Part shown: in pieces, positions 7,777 through 15,413 of the stretch | Layout: every line of letters starts with the position of its first letter | How positions within the stretch are numbered: position 1 is the first letter of the stretch | Origin: Sphingobium terrigena | Lineage (GTDB): Bacteria; Pseudomonadota; Alphaproteobacteria; Sphingomonadales; Sphingomonadaceae | DNA length: 32,332 nucleotides | Assembly (NCBI RefSeq): GCF_003591655.1 | Contig: NZ_QVRA01000034.1 | Location: 1-32,332 of the forward strand | Direction of reading: 5' to 3' | Notes under the pieces: model-generated | Databases searched by the model: none | What the model saw: the letters and a program-made list of their open reading frames with translations, nothing else | What the model was told of the DNA's origin: nothing | Translations under genes and position numbers: made by a program

Positions 7777-8462
7777 GGATGTTTCAATCAGAATGCTTAC
7801 CTGCATCGGCGTCGGAAACATACCGCTGTCTCAATTTAACCTAAGTCAACTGCACCTCAACGGACGTCCGCTGTCGGTTGCACGAACCGCAGCTTTGCAA
7901 AAATGTTATACAGGATCAGCCTCCTTCTTCGCGGCGTGGATAGGACAGCTTTTAATAAGGAGCAGACATTCACGTAGCCTGTTTTGAATGACTGCGACTG
8001 GTCGCGAGCCTCCGGAACCGGACAATCTGCACATGGAGAGCAAAAATTGGCCCTTAAGTTTCCGGGAATGGTCGCTGTTGCCTCAAATAAACGCTAAAGC
8101 TAATCAAGTGGGAACCGAACCCACGTCCAAAACCTGAGGATTTCTCGATGTTTGGATGCAGGCGGCCAGAAATGGATACTTCCTTGCCAAATTCTTCAAT
8201 GAAATTATAAGCTTAGAATAAGCTCAGAATCATCATATGACGCTCGTGGTATATTTTGCGGTATCTCGCTGCGCCGGACGAGCAATGAAGATTTTGAAAT
8301 CAAATCGTTATTTGGTTTTTTGGATTCCGTCTCCGGCACCAGTTTCCCCTCATGCTAATCTTGCCACCCACAGCCAATCTGGCAGCGGGCAATTGCGCCA
8401 ACCGTGCGGCGGCTTTAGCCTTTGGGGCCGTGCCCCTCCCTGCCGCGAGTGTTCGTCTGTCG
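7777..8462. other. AT-rich gene-poor stretch at the accessory/core transition
   Basis: Nearly 690 bases without a convincing gene. The part from about 8150 to 8310 is clearly richer in A and T than its surroundings. It contains a T-arm-like hairpin (8108-8124), a short match to a tRNA 3' end (8327-8341) and, at 8237, an open frame with no family resemblance. From about 8342 the composition becomes that of the core region to the right. The stretch may be the end of an integrated segment. Confidence 0.5.
8327..8341 (+). other. Candidate attachment-site remnant: match to a tRNA 3' end
   Basis: CCGTCTCCGGCACCA reads like the last part of a tRNA gene: T-stem 3' strand, acceptor strand CTCCGGC, discriminator A, and encoded CCA. 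It would pair with a GCCGGAG 5' acceptor, as in some tRNA-Leu genes. Nothing upstream folds as the rest of a tRNA, so it is not a gene. Short tRNA 3' ends of this sort are left at the far end of elements integrated into tRNA genes by tyrosine recombinases. The match is short and could be chance. Confidence 0.3.
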
Positions 8463-9134
8463 ATGCGTCTGTTTGTCCGTTGCCTTGCCATCCTGTCAGC
8501 CCTGCTTTCGTCCAGTTTTGCCCATGCGGCGCCTGCGAACCGACCGACGCCCGGCTATATCCGGGTGGCGATCGAGACGTCGGCGGGGACGATCATCGTC
8601 GCGCTCGATACCAGGCGCGCCCCGCGGACGTCGGCCAATTTCCTGACCTATGTGGATGACGGGCGGTTCGATGGCGTGACTTTCTATCGCGCGGCGCGGC
8701 GCAAGAGCGATCCCAAACAAGGGCTGATCCAAGGCGGGATCGATATGGATGTGCGGCGATCGCTGCCGCCGGTGGTGCATGAGCCGACCAGCCAGACCGG
8801 CATCCGCCATCTCGACGCCACCCTGTCCATGGCCCGGCCCAACCGGACCAATTCGGCGATGGGCAATTTCTTCATGACCGTTGGCGCGACCCCGACGATG
8901 GACGCGCGCGAGGGGTCCATCGGCTATGCCGCGTTCGGCCATGTCGTGGGCGGGATGGCGGTGGTGAAAAAGATATTGGCGGTGCCGACCTGTTGCGGAA
9001 CGGGTCCGATGCGGGGGCAGATGATCGTCAAACCCGTCCAGATCCTGCGGGCGCGGCGGATGGATGGAACGGCGAAACCGACGCGCGGGGTCAAGCCATG
9101 GCTGATCGGCTTGAAAAGGCCGACAGTGAGATAG
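8463..9134 (+). CDS. Peptidylprolyl isomerase, cyclophilin type, exported
   Basis: About 223 residues. From ATG 8463 it starts with a signal peptide (MRLFVRCLAILSALLSSSFA, cleavage likely after AHA). The cyclophilin core follows: YIRVAIETSAGTIIVALDTRRAP, FDGVTFYRA, LIQGGIDMD, LSMARPNRTNSAMGNFFM and FGHVVGGMAVVKKIL, corresponding to the FHR, QGGD, MAR and F-x-x-x-G segments of PpiA-like proteins. The usual FHR is FYR here. It should assist folding of proteins in the periplasm. The frame is open further upstream (to 8352), but only this start gives a clean signal peptide. The DUF72 gene follows 34 bases later on the same strand. Confidence 0.9.
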   Translation: MRLFVRCLAILSALLSSSFAHAAPANRPTPGYIRVAIETSAGTIIVALDTRRAPRTSANFLTYVDDGRFDGVTFYRAARRKSDPKQGLIQGGIDMDVRRSLPPVVHEPTSQTGIRHLDATLSMARPNRTNSAMGNFFMTVGATPTMDAREGSIGYAAFGHVVGGMAVVKKILAVPTCCGTGPMRGQMIVKPVQILRARRMDGTAKPTRGVKPWLIGLKRPTVR

Positions 9135-9168
9135 ACATAGGTAACGCAATGTTGCGCGGGAGGTCGGG

Positions 9169-9906
9169 ATGGCGGGGCGGATCAGGATCGGCATTGGCGG
9201 CTGGGTGTTCGAGCCGTGGCGCGGGACTTTCTATCCGGCCGGACTGCGGCAGAAGGATGAACTGGCCTATGTCGGACAACATCTGACCGCGACCGAGATC
9301 AACGCGACCTATTATAGCACGCAGAAACCCGCGACATTTGCAGGCTGGGCGAAGGCGGTGCCGGATGGCTTCCAATTTGCGGTCAAGGCGTCGCGCTATT
9401 GCACCAACCGCAGGGTGCTGGCGGAAGCGGTCGAGTCGGTCGGCAAATTTGTCGGACAGGGGATTGCCGAACTGGGCGACCGGCTGGGGCCGATCTTGTG
9501 GCAGTTCATGCCGACCAAGGCATTTGATCCCGACGATTTCGGCGCGTTCCTGGAACTGTTGCCGGCCAGTGTCGATGGCGTACCGCTGCGCCATGCGCTG
9601 GAGGTGCGGCACCCCAGTTTCGATGACCCTGCCTTTCTGGCGATGGCGCGGGAGGCTGGTGCTGCGGTCGTGCTGGCGGATCATGAGACCTATCCCGCAA
9701 TTCAGGGCGCGGACGTCGGGTTTTCCTACATGCGGCTGATGCGGGCGCAGGAGGATGAGGTGACCGGCTATGGCGCGGCGGCGCTGGCGGACCGGGCGGC
9801 ATGGCTGCGGACGCAGGCGGTGACGGGCGATGCCTATGCCTTCTTCATCAGTGGCGCGAAGGTGCGCAACCCGGCCGCGGCGCTGGCATTGAGTGCGGCT
9901 ATATAG
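9169..9906 (+). CDS. DUF72 domain protein (YecE-like)
   Basis: 245 residues. Family landmarks are RIGIGGWVFEPWRGTFYP at the start, LTATEINATYYSTQKP, FQFAVKASRYCTNRR, LGPILWQFMPT, HALEVRHPSF and a late YMRLMRAQ segment. The fold is a TIM barrel related to endonuclease IV-like enzymes; no biochemical role is established for the family. GGGAGG lies just before the ATG. It follows the cyclophilin gene closely and may be on the same transcript. Confidence 0.9.
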   Translation: MAGRIRIGIGGWVFEPWRGTFYPAGLRQKDELAYVGQHLTATEINATYYSTQKPATFAGWAKAVPDGFQFAVKASRYCTNRRVLAEAVESVGKFVGQGIAELGDRLGPILWQFMPTKAFDPDDFGAFLELLPASVDGVPLRHALEVRHPSFDDPAFLAMAREAGAAVVLADHETYPAIQGADVGFSYMRLMRAQEDEVTGYGAAALADRAAWLRTQAVTGDAYAFFISGAKVRNPAAALALSAAI

Positions 9907-10031
9907 TCACAGTCTGTTGCATTTGTTGCAATCGGTGCGCCGCGCTTTGCGATTGTTACAATAGCATGACGGGCGCATAGGCCCGGTCCGCCCGCATGAG
10001 GCGGCAATGAATGACCATATTGGAGTTATAT

Positions 10032-10115
10032 ATGCGACAGGCTTTTCAGGGCGCTGCGCTGGTGGTTGCGGTCGGCGTGCAGATGCTGACCTTCTATTCG
10101 GTGCTTTACGCCTGA
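10032..10115 (+). CDS. Small predicted membrane peptide, 27 residues
   Basis: ATG 10032 opens a 27-codon frame encoding MRQAFQGAALVVAVGVQM and ending in TFYSVLYA. GGAG (10022-10025) lies 6 bases before the start. The central part is hydrophobic enough for one membrane helix. A strong intrinsic terminator follows 46 bases after the stop, so the frame has the layout of a short single-gene transcript. Tiny proteins of this sort are easily missed; function is unknown. Confidence 0.55.
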   Translation: MRQAFQGAALVVAVGVQMLTFYSVLYA

Positions 10116-10161
10116 GCGCAATCCGCGCTCATCTCTACCCCGACTCGTCGGGATATTAAAA

Positions 10162-10196
10162 AGCCGCCCATGGCATAGGCCGGGGCGGCTCTTTTA
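10162..10196 (+). terminator. Intrinsic terminator
   Basis: AGCCGCCC (10162-10169) pairs with GGGCGGCT (10183-10190), followed by CTTTTATT. A-residues precede the stem, so it can also work for the minus-strand pspC-like gene that ends at 10231. Confidence 0.85.
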
Positions 10197-10230
10197 TTAT
10201 GCGCTGACTTTCAGCTATCTCGCCATCAGC

Positions 10231-10416
10231 TTACCCTTCCGCGAGCCAGCCAGCGAGCAGATAGGCCACAACGCCGACCGGGCCGAGTGCGCACAGCGTC
10301 AGCAGGACGGTGGCGACGCGGATCAGCGTGACGTCCCATCCGGTGCGGTTGGACAAGCCCGCGCACACGCCCATGATCTTGCCGTGGCGACGGTCGAGGG
10401 TGAAGCTGTTGTTCAT
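10231..10416 (-). CDS. PspC-domain membrane protein
   Basis: 61 residues made up almost entirely of a PspC domain: FTLDRRHGKIMGVCAGLSNRTGWDVTLIR followed by one hydrophobic helix (VATVLLTLCALGPVGVVAYLLAGW). In enterobacteria PspC is part of the phage-shock envelope-stress response; stand-alone short forms like this are common in alphaproteobacteria and their role is less clear. AGAAGG lies about 8 bases before the ATG. A second tiny membrane-protein gene lies just upstream on the same strand (10464-10568). Confidence 0.88.
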   Translation of the reverse strand: MNNSFTLDRRHGKIMGVCAGLSNRTGWDVTLIRVATVLLTLCALGPVGVVAYLLAGWLAEG

Positions 10417-10463
10417 GAGTCTGGCCTTCTGATTTTGGGATTTTGGGGAAAAATGCGGGTCGA

Positions 10464-10568
10464 TCAGGCGATCGGCACGACCGGCACGGCGGCACCGACG
10501 AACAGGCTGGCGACGATGAAAGCGCCGACAAGGGCGACGGCGGCACTGTGGAACTTGGCGATGGACAT
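10464..10568 (-). CDS. Small predicted membrane protein, 34 residues
   Basis: A minus-strand frame of 34 codons starts MSIAKFHSAAVALVGAFI and ends in VPVVPIA. GGGAG lies 9 bases upstream of the ATG. A single hydrophobic segment spans most of the peptide (residues 9-30), so it could be one membrane helix or a signal-like peptide. It lies 47 bases upstream of the PspC-like gene in the same direction and is probably co-transcribed with it. No family name is known to me. Confidence 0.6.
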   Translation of the reverse strand: MSIAKFHSAAVALVGAFIVASLFVGAAVPVVPIA

Positions 10569-10762
10569 GGTAGAAACTCCCTGATTTTTGGCTGGCCGGG
10601 CGATCCGGCCTTGATGCCCGACAGGATTGCAGGAGCCGTGCCAGTTTTGCTTTTCCGCAGAAATTCGCGACTTTCAGGCGCTGTAAAGCGAAATATGCCT
10701 GCGGGCATTTCTATCAGTTGGGGAAATTTGCCATTTATCGGGATAATTTCCATGGGCGTGAC

Positions 10763-11152
10763 ATGAGCAGCGCTTTACTGTTCGCCTATGGCACGTTGCG
10801 GGCAGGTTTCGACGGGCCGATGGCGCGATGGCTGCGCAGCGTGGCGCCTATCGTGGGACGAGCGACGGCGCGCGGTGCGCTGTATCGGGTCGATACGTAT
10901 CCGGGCTTCGTGCCGGGTGATGAAGGGGTGGTTACGGGCGATCTGTTTGCCCCAGCCGATCCGGCCGCACTGCTGGCGCAGTTGGACGAGTATGAGGAAT
11001 GTGCTGCGCATTTCCCGGAGCCGCATGAATATCGGCGCGCATTGGTGACGGTGCAGGGGGCCGACGGGCCGGTCGAGGCCTGGACCTATATCTACGCGCG
11101 CGATGTAGCGGGACTGGCGCGGATTGCGGGTGGGGATTTTTTGGGGGAGTGA
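10763..11152 (+). CDS. Gamma-glutamylcyclotransferase-like (AIG2/GGCT fold) protein
   Basis: 129 residues. It starts with LLFAYGTLRAG, the phosphate-binding loop typical of the gamma-glutamylcyclotransferase fold, and has the acidic segment LAQLDEYEECAAHF containing the expected catalytic glutamate. It ends with the usual EAWTYIYARDVAG strand. Enzymes of the fold release 5-oxoproline from gamma-glutamyl peptides or amines; the substrate here is not predictable. The ATG at 10763 matches the family start; an upstream TTG extension lacks family similarity. It converges on the peroxiredoxin gene across a palindromic element. Confidence 0.86.
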   Translation: MSSALLFAYGTLRAGFDGPMARWLRSVAPIVGRATARGALYRVDTYPGFVPGDEGVVTGDLFAPADPAALLAQLDEYEECAAHFPEPHEYRRALVTVQGADGPVEAWTYIYARDVAGLARIAGGDFLGE

Positions 11153-11182
11153 ATGGCCTTGGAGGCAAACTACCCCGTTCGT

Positions 11183-11297
11183 CGTTCGTCCTGAGTAGCC
11201 ATTGAGCGAAGTCGAAATGGCGTATCGAACAGCGCATAATGCTTCGATACGGGCCTTCGGCTTCGCTCAGTCCCCACTCAGCACGAACGGCGTTTTT
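11183..11297. repeat. Long imperfect palindromic element, probable bidirectional terminator
   Basis: The outer arms CGTTCGTCCTGAGTAG (11183-11198) and ACTCAGCACGAACG (ending 11289) are near-complementary. Inner arms TGAGCGAAGTCGA with CGGCTTCGCTCA, and ATCGAACA with TGCTTCGAT, continue the dyad to a short loop. An eight-T run follows at 11293-11300. It sits exactly between two convergent genes. The sequence looks like a dispersed palindromic (REP-like) unit of sphingomonads; copy number in the genome cannot be seen here. Confidence 0.65.
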
Positions 11298-11298
11298 T

Positions 11299-11832
11299 TT
11301 ATTTCTGCTTCATCGCCTGCACTGCTGCCAAAGTGGTTTTGACATGTTCGGCATAGTTCATTTCGGAATGGACGAAGGCGATGCGGCCTGACGGGGCGAT
11401 GACGTAGGAGGTGCGGTCGGTCATGCCCGGCCGCATTTTGAGCGCCACGTCATAGCCCGACACGATGCCCGGCCCGGCCGACGCAACGGCGAATTTGCCC
11501 GCACATTCCTTGGTCGAAAAGGCGACCAGATCATCGACCGGGTCGGCGGACATGCCAATGACGGTGGCCCCTGCCGCCTTGAACTTGTCGATATTGTCGG
11601 CAAATTCGCGCGCTTCGGCCGAACAGCCCGGCGTAAACGCCTTGGGGAAGAAATAGAGGACGACCGGCCCGCGCTTCAACTGGTGCGACAGTGTGAGGGT
11701 GAAGGTCTTGCCCGCCTGCGCGCCGCGCGTGGTGAAATCGGGCGCCTTGGCCCCGATGGCAAGGGCGGCCATCGCCCCGCTCGATCCCAACAGGGTAGCG
11801 GCGGCGGCAAGCAACAGGGACAGGCGCTTCAT
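11299..11832 (-). CDS. Peroxiredoxin, exported (Bcp/AhpC-TSA family)
   Basis: About 177 residues. The first 23 residues (MKRLSLLLAAAATLLGSSGAMA) form a signal peptide, so it acts outside the cytoplasm. The peroxidatic motif PxxxTxxC is present as PKAFTPGC with Cys70; a second cysteine, Cys110 (TKECAGKF), could be resolving. The fold continues with VIGMSADPVDDLVAFS and SYVIAPSGRIAFVHSEMN. It should reduce peroxides with an unknown electron donor. AAGGAG lies 7 bases before ATG 11832 and 4 bases before a second ATG at 11835; I chose the former. The VOC gene is 23 bases upstream on the same strand. Confidence 0.9.
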   Translation of the reverse strand: MKRLSLLLAAAATLLGSSGAMAALAIGAKAPDFTTRGAQAGKTFTLTLSHQLKRGPVVLYFFPKAFTPGCSAEAREFADNIDKFKAAGATVIGMSADPVDDLVAFSTKECAGKFAVASAGPGIVSGYDVALKMRPGMTDRTSYVIAPSGRIAFVHSEMNYAEHVKTTLAAVQAMKQK

Positions 11833-11855
11833 CATCAGGCTCCTTAAAATCACGG

Positions 11856-12245
11856 TCAGGCGGCGGGCGCGGGCGGCTCCCACAATTCGATGGCATTGCC
11901 TTCGGGATCATGAATGCGGGCAAAACGCCCGACATCGGGATGATCCCATTCGGCATTGGTGATGACGGCAATGTCAGCGTCCCGCAAGCCGGCCAGAAGG
12001 GAATCGAGATCGGACACGCGCAGGTTGATCATGAACGCCTTGTCCGCGGCGAAATAGTCGCTGTCCGCCTTGAACGCAGAAAAGACCATCGGTCCGCCCA
12101 ATGTCCGCCAGGTCCATTCGTCGGGCTTGGCATCGGGATCCGACACACAGCCCGCGCCCACGCCCAAATGGGTGCGATACCAGGCGTTCAGCGCGTCGGG
12201 ATCACGCGCGCGAAAAAATAATCCGCCCATTCCCAGCACCGGCAT
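11856..12245 (-). CDS. VOC-superfamily (glyoxalase-like) protein
   Basis: 129 residues. The VOC pattern starts with GGLFFRARDPDALNAWYRTHLGV and closes with FARIHDPEGNAIELWEPP, the usual metal-ligand Glu strand. GGGAG about 8 bases before ATG 12245 supports this start. The peroxiredoxin gene lies 23 bases downstream on the same strand, so the two are likely co-transcribed. The reaction cannot be named from sequence. Confidence 0.88.
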   Translation of the reverse strand: MPVLGMGGLFFRARDPDALNAWYRTHLGVGAGCVSDPDAKPDEWTWRTLGGPMVFSAFKADSDYFAADKAFMINLRVSDLDSLLAGLRDADIAVITNAEWDHPDVGRFARIHDPEGNAIELWEPPAPAA

Positions 12246-12349
12246 GACATGCTCTCCCTCTTTCACATCGGCGGAGAGAATAGCATGGCGACGGCAGTCG
12301 ATCACGATCAGGGACAGGAACTAGGGGACGGCTCGCCGGTTCTGTTGTG

Positions 12350-12829
12350 ATGCGCCTTGTCCTTGCCCTGCTACCGCTGATCGCCCTTGCCGCCTGCGAC
12401 AAGCCTGCCGAAAAGCCGGAGGTGCAGCCAAATGTGGTGGCGAATATCAGCGACCGGACGGAGCCTGTGCCGGACAAGCCGCAGCCAGTGAACGCCACGG
12501 TTCCAACGCAGTCGCCTGTGCCGGAAAAGCAGGCATCCGGGCCGATCCCCGCCGCCTTGCAGGGTCGCTGGACTGGCGTGAGCGATCAATGCGGAGACCG
12601 GATGGCCGATCTGGAGTTGAACATCCTGCCGGACCAGATGGTCTTTCATGAAAGCGTCGGCATGGTCGAAGCAGTAACGCCCGATGCCGACGGCCAGTTG
12701 TCGGTCAAGGCGGCCTTTACTGGCGAGGGGCAAAGCTGGACGCGCACGCTGGTGCTGCGCCCGGCGGCCGATGGCGCGACGCTGACGATTATCAATGATG
12801 GAACGGCGGTGACGCGCAAGCGCTGCTAA
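12350..12829 (+). CDS. Predicted lipoprotein of unknown function
   Basis: 159 residues from ATG 12350 (a GTG one codon earlier is an alternative). The N-terminus MRLVLALLPLIALAAC is a lipoprotein signal with lipobox LAAC, so the mature protein begins at a lipid-modified cysteine. A Pro/Val/Glu/Lys-rich linker (about residues 17-67) follows, then a compact C-terminal domain starting IPAALQGRWTGVSDQCGDR and ending in RKRC with a cysteine at the very end; Cys in DQCGDR and the last Cys may form a disulfide. I do not recognise a named family. recF starts 39 bases downstream on the same strand. Confidence 0.8.
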   Translation: MRLVLALLPLIALAACDKPAEKPEVQPNVVANISDRTEPVPDKPQPVNATVPTQSPVPEKQASGPIPAALQGRWTGVSDQCGDRMADLELNILPDQMVFHESVGMVEAVTPDADGQLSVKAAFTGEGQSWTRTLVLRPAADGATLTIINDGTAVTRKRC

Positions 12830-12868
12830 ACGCTTTCCCGCGCGCGCCGACCCGGCTACAGCCGGGCG

Positions 12869-13942
12869 ATGATCGGCCGCCTGACCTTGAGCGATTTCCG
12901 CAATCATGCGGATGCGCTGATCGTACCCGATCATGGCTTCATCCTGCTGACCGGCGATAATGGCGCGGGCAAGACCAATATATTGGAGGCGGTGTCGATG
13001 CTGGCGCCCGGACGCGGGCTGCGTGGCGCGGCGTTGCGGGCGATGGCGCGGCAGGACGGGCCGGGCGGTTTCGGCATCGCGGCGGAGGTGGATGGCGTGG
13101 TGCTGGGCACCGGGGTTGCCGCCGCCACGCCCGACCGGCGGCAGGTGCGGATCGGCGGCGTTGCATCGTCCGCCAACGCACTGGCCGATCATCTGTCGAT
13201 CGTCTGGCTGACCCCGGCGATGGACCGGCTGTTTCTCGACAGCCCCGGCGGGCGGCGGCGCTTTCTGGATCGGCTGACGCTGGCGCTGCACCCGGCCCAT
13301 GCGGCGCACAGCGCGCGCTATGATGCGGCGATGCGCGCGCGCAACCGGCTGCTGGCCGATCCACGCCGCGCCGATCCGGCCTGGCTGTCCGCGCTGGAGG
13401 CGCAGATGGGCGAACATGGCGTGGCACTGGCGGCGGCCCGCTACGATCTGGTCGCGCGGATGAACCTGGCGTTGGCGCGGCAGCCCGATGCGCCCTTTGC
13501 GCGACCGCTGGTAACGATAGAAAGCGAGGAGGATGACAGCGATTTGCCGCTTGCCGAGCGGCTGGGGCGGGAACGACGTCGCGATGCGGCGGCTGGGCGA
13601 ACCCTGTCCGGGCCGCATCGCCATGACCTGTCGGTGATCCACATTGCCAAGAACCAGCCCGCCGCGCTCTGTTCGACCGGCGAGCAGAAGGCGCTTCTGC
13701 TCTCGATCCTGCTGGCTCACGCTGCACTGGTGGCCGAGCATCGCGGCCAGCCGCCGGTGCTGTTGCTTGACGAGGTGGCGGCGCATCTCGACCCGTCGCG
13801 ACGGGCCGCCCTGTTCGACCGATTGGGGCAAACGGGCGGGCAGGTGTGGATGACGGGAACAGAATCCAGTCTTTTCAGTGAGTTATCGTCGGCCACTCGA
13901 CTGACGGTAACGGCGGGGCATGTTTTTCGTTCCGCGACATAA
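12869..13942 (+). CDS. recF: DNA replication and repair protein RecF
   Basis: 357 residues, the normal RecF length. It is an SMC-like ATPase that helps load RecA at gapped DNA with RecO and RecR. Walker A is TGDNGAGKT (residues 28-36), the ABC signature region is ALCSTGEQKALLLSI, and Walker B is VLLLDEVAAHLD. The start MIGRLTLSDFRNH is typical (RecF usually opens with a short beta strand then FRNY/FRNH). In many bacteria recF follows dnaN directly; here dnaN is about 8 kb to the right, and the upstream neighbour is a lipoprotein gene. Confidence 0.96.
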   Translation: MIGRLTLSDFRNHADALIVPDHGFILLTGDNGAGKTNILEAVSMLAPGRGLRGAALRAMARQDGPGGFGIAAEVDGVVLGTGVAAATPDRRQVRIGGVASSANALADHLSIVWLTPAMDRLFLDSPGGRRRFLDRLTLALHPAHAAHSARYDAAMRARNRLLADPRRADPAWLSALEAQMGEHGVALAAARYDLVARMNLALARQPDAPFARPLVTIESEEDDSDLPLAERLGRERRRDAAAGRTLSGPHRHDLSVIHIAKNQPAALCSTGEQKALLLSILLAHAALVAEHRGQPPVLLLDEVAAHLDPSRRAALFDRLGQTGGQVWMTGTESSLFSELSSATRLTVTAGHVFRSAT

Positions 13943-14051
13943 CCCGCCCCCGCAACGACTCGTCGCCCCGCGCTTTTCAATGCGCCTTCGCTCTGCCCTA
14001 AAGCCTTTCAACGGGGCAAAAAGCCTGAAACAAGGTCGGGGTCGCATTCGC

Positions 14052-14582
14052 ATGATCATTGGTTTTCAACGGCTTATCGCCGCTGCTCTTTGTGCGCTCT
14101 CGTTCCTGATCGTTTCGCCTGCGACCGCAAGCGTGCTGCAATGTGCGCCCTTTGCCCGTCAGGTGTCCGGCATACAGCTGCATGGCAACGCCAACACCTG
14201 GTGGAACCAGGCGCAGGGCCGTTATGATCGTGGTCATGAACCCCGCGTCGGCGCTGTCCTGTCTTTCGCCTCCAGCCGCGCCATGCCGGTCGGCCATGTC
14301 GCCATGGTCAGCAAGGTGGTGAGCCCGCGCGAAGTGCTGCTGACCCATGCCAACTGGTCCTATCGCGGCGGCATCGAGCGCAATGTCCGCGCCGTCGATG
14401 TGTCGGCCAACAACGACTGGTCCGACGTGCGCGTTTGGTATGGCCCGATCGGTAATCTGGGGCTGCGCTCCAACCCGGCCAACGGCTTCATCTATGCCGA
14501 TCAGCCCAAGACCATCGACCAGCCGGTGCTGGTCGCCATGGCCGACCAGAGCGTTACCGGCGCTGCCCGCTCCGCTTTCTAA
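14052..14582 (+). CDS. Secreted CHAP-domain protein (first of a tandem pair)
   Basis: 176 residues. A signal peptide (MIIGFQRLIAAALCALSFLI, cleavage near ATA/SVLQ) precedes a CHAP amidase/peptidase domain. The likely catalytic residues are Cys31 (LQCAPFAR), His82 (VGHVAMVS) and Asn101 (THANWS). CHAP enzymes cut peptidoglycan amide bonds. The domain is the whole mature protein. The ribosome site is weak; an upstream in-frame ATG at 13980 is possible but would give no clear signal peptide. It is paralogous to the next gene. Confidence 0.86.
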   Translation: MIIGFQRLIAAALCALSFLIVSPATASVLQCAPFARQVSGIQLHGNANTWWNQAQGRYDRGHEPRVGAVLSFASSRAMPVGHVAMVSKVVSPREVLLTHANWSYRGGIERNVRAVDVSANNDWSDVRVWYGPIGNLGLRSNPANGFIYADQPKTIDQPVLVAMADQSVTGAARSAF

Positions 14583-14660
14583 AGCATTTAACCGCTTCAT
14601 AACAGGTCAGGAACTAGGGTCGGTCCCGGTGGGGCGATTCTTTGGGTTTCGGGATCGCAT

Positions 14661-15389
14661 ATGGTTCGACAGTTTCGCTGGGCGGCAATGTGCCTGCTGT
14701 CCGGCCTGAGCGCTGCGCCCCTATGGGGTGCGACGGCGCTGCAATGCGTCCCCTATGCGCGCATCGTGTCGGGGGTAGAGATTCGCGGCGATGCGCTGAC
14801 CTGGTGGGACCAGGCGGCGGCGCAGTATAAGCGCGGGCAAAAGCCGAAGAAGGGCGCGGTGCTGGCCTTTCGTCCGGCAGGCCCCATGACATTGGGGCAT
14901 GTCGCGGTGGTCAGTCGCTTGCTGGACGACCGGCGCGTGCTGATCCGCCATGCCAACTGGTCAGTGCCCGGCGCAATCGAGGAAGATGTGCTGGCGATCG
15001 ATGTGTCGGATGCGGGCGACTGGAGCCAGGTGCGGGTGTGGCATAGTCCCACGGGGCAGATGGGCGCGCGCACCAACCCTACTTTCGGCTTCATCTATCC
15101 CGCAAAGGCCAAGCTGCGCGAGTTCACGCCCGATCCGGCGCTGGGAAGCAGCGTGCGCTTTGCCCGTGTCGATCGCGATCAATGGGACGAGGAGCGGCTA
15201 CCTGCGGCGATGGCGACGCGCGGGGCCGCGCCCGCCTATGCGCGCGGCCCCGCGACGCTACCGCAACGCAAGCCTGTCCCGAAGCTGGAGGCCGATCCCT
15301 TCATCGTCGAATATGCCGACAGCGCACCGTCGCAGCGGACGCTGAGCGCGATCATCGCCGATGTGAAGCGGGAGACGAGGCTGAACTGA
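14661..15389 (+). CDS. Secreted CHAP-domain protein (second of a tandem pair)
   Basis: 242 residues. It has a signal peptide (MVRQFRWAAMCLLSGLSAAP) then a CHAP domain with Cys29 (LQCVPYAR), His80 (LGHVAVVS) and Asn99 (RHANWS), aligning with the preceding protein nearly end to end, including DALTWWDQAAAQYKRG versus NANTWWNQAQGRYDRG and NPTFGFIYP versus NPANGFIYA. It differs by a C-terminal extension of about 70 residues that is Pro/Arg/Ala-rich and has no recognisable domain. The pair probably arose by tandem duplication; the extension may direct it to a partner or site in the envelope. Confidence 0.87.
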   Translation: MVRQFRWAAMCLLSGLSAAPLWGATALQCVPYARIVSGVEIRGDALTWWDQAAAQYKRGQKPKKGAVLAFRPAGPMTLGHVAVVSRLLDDRRVLIRHANWSVPGAIEEDVLAIDVSDAGDWSQVRVWHSPTGQMGARTNPTFGFIYPAKAKLREFTPDPALGSSVRFARVDRDQWDEERLPAAMATRGAAPAYARGPATLPQRKPVPKLEADPFIVEYADSAPSQRTLSAIIADVKRETRLN

Positions 15390-15413
15390 TTGGTGCGACG
15401 TGCGCCGATGCGA

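Noticed and set aside
8108..8124. T-arm-like hairpin (GTGGG stem, TTCGGTT loop on the minus strand)
   Set aside because: Position 58 of a T-loop is almost always A; here it is G, and no acceptor or anticodon arm can be built around it. Taken as a chance hairpin or decayed fragment.
10226..10753. 175-codon minus-strand frame over the PspC-like and small membrane-protein genes
   Set aside because: It runs in another frame across two genes with better ribosome sites and recognisable sequence; low-complexity Pro/Arg/Ser shadow.
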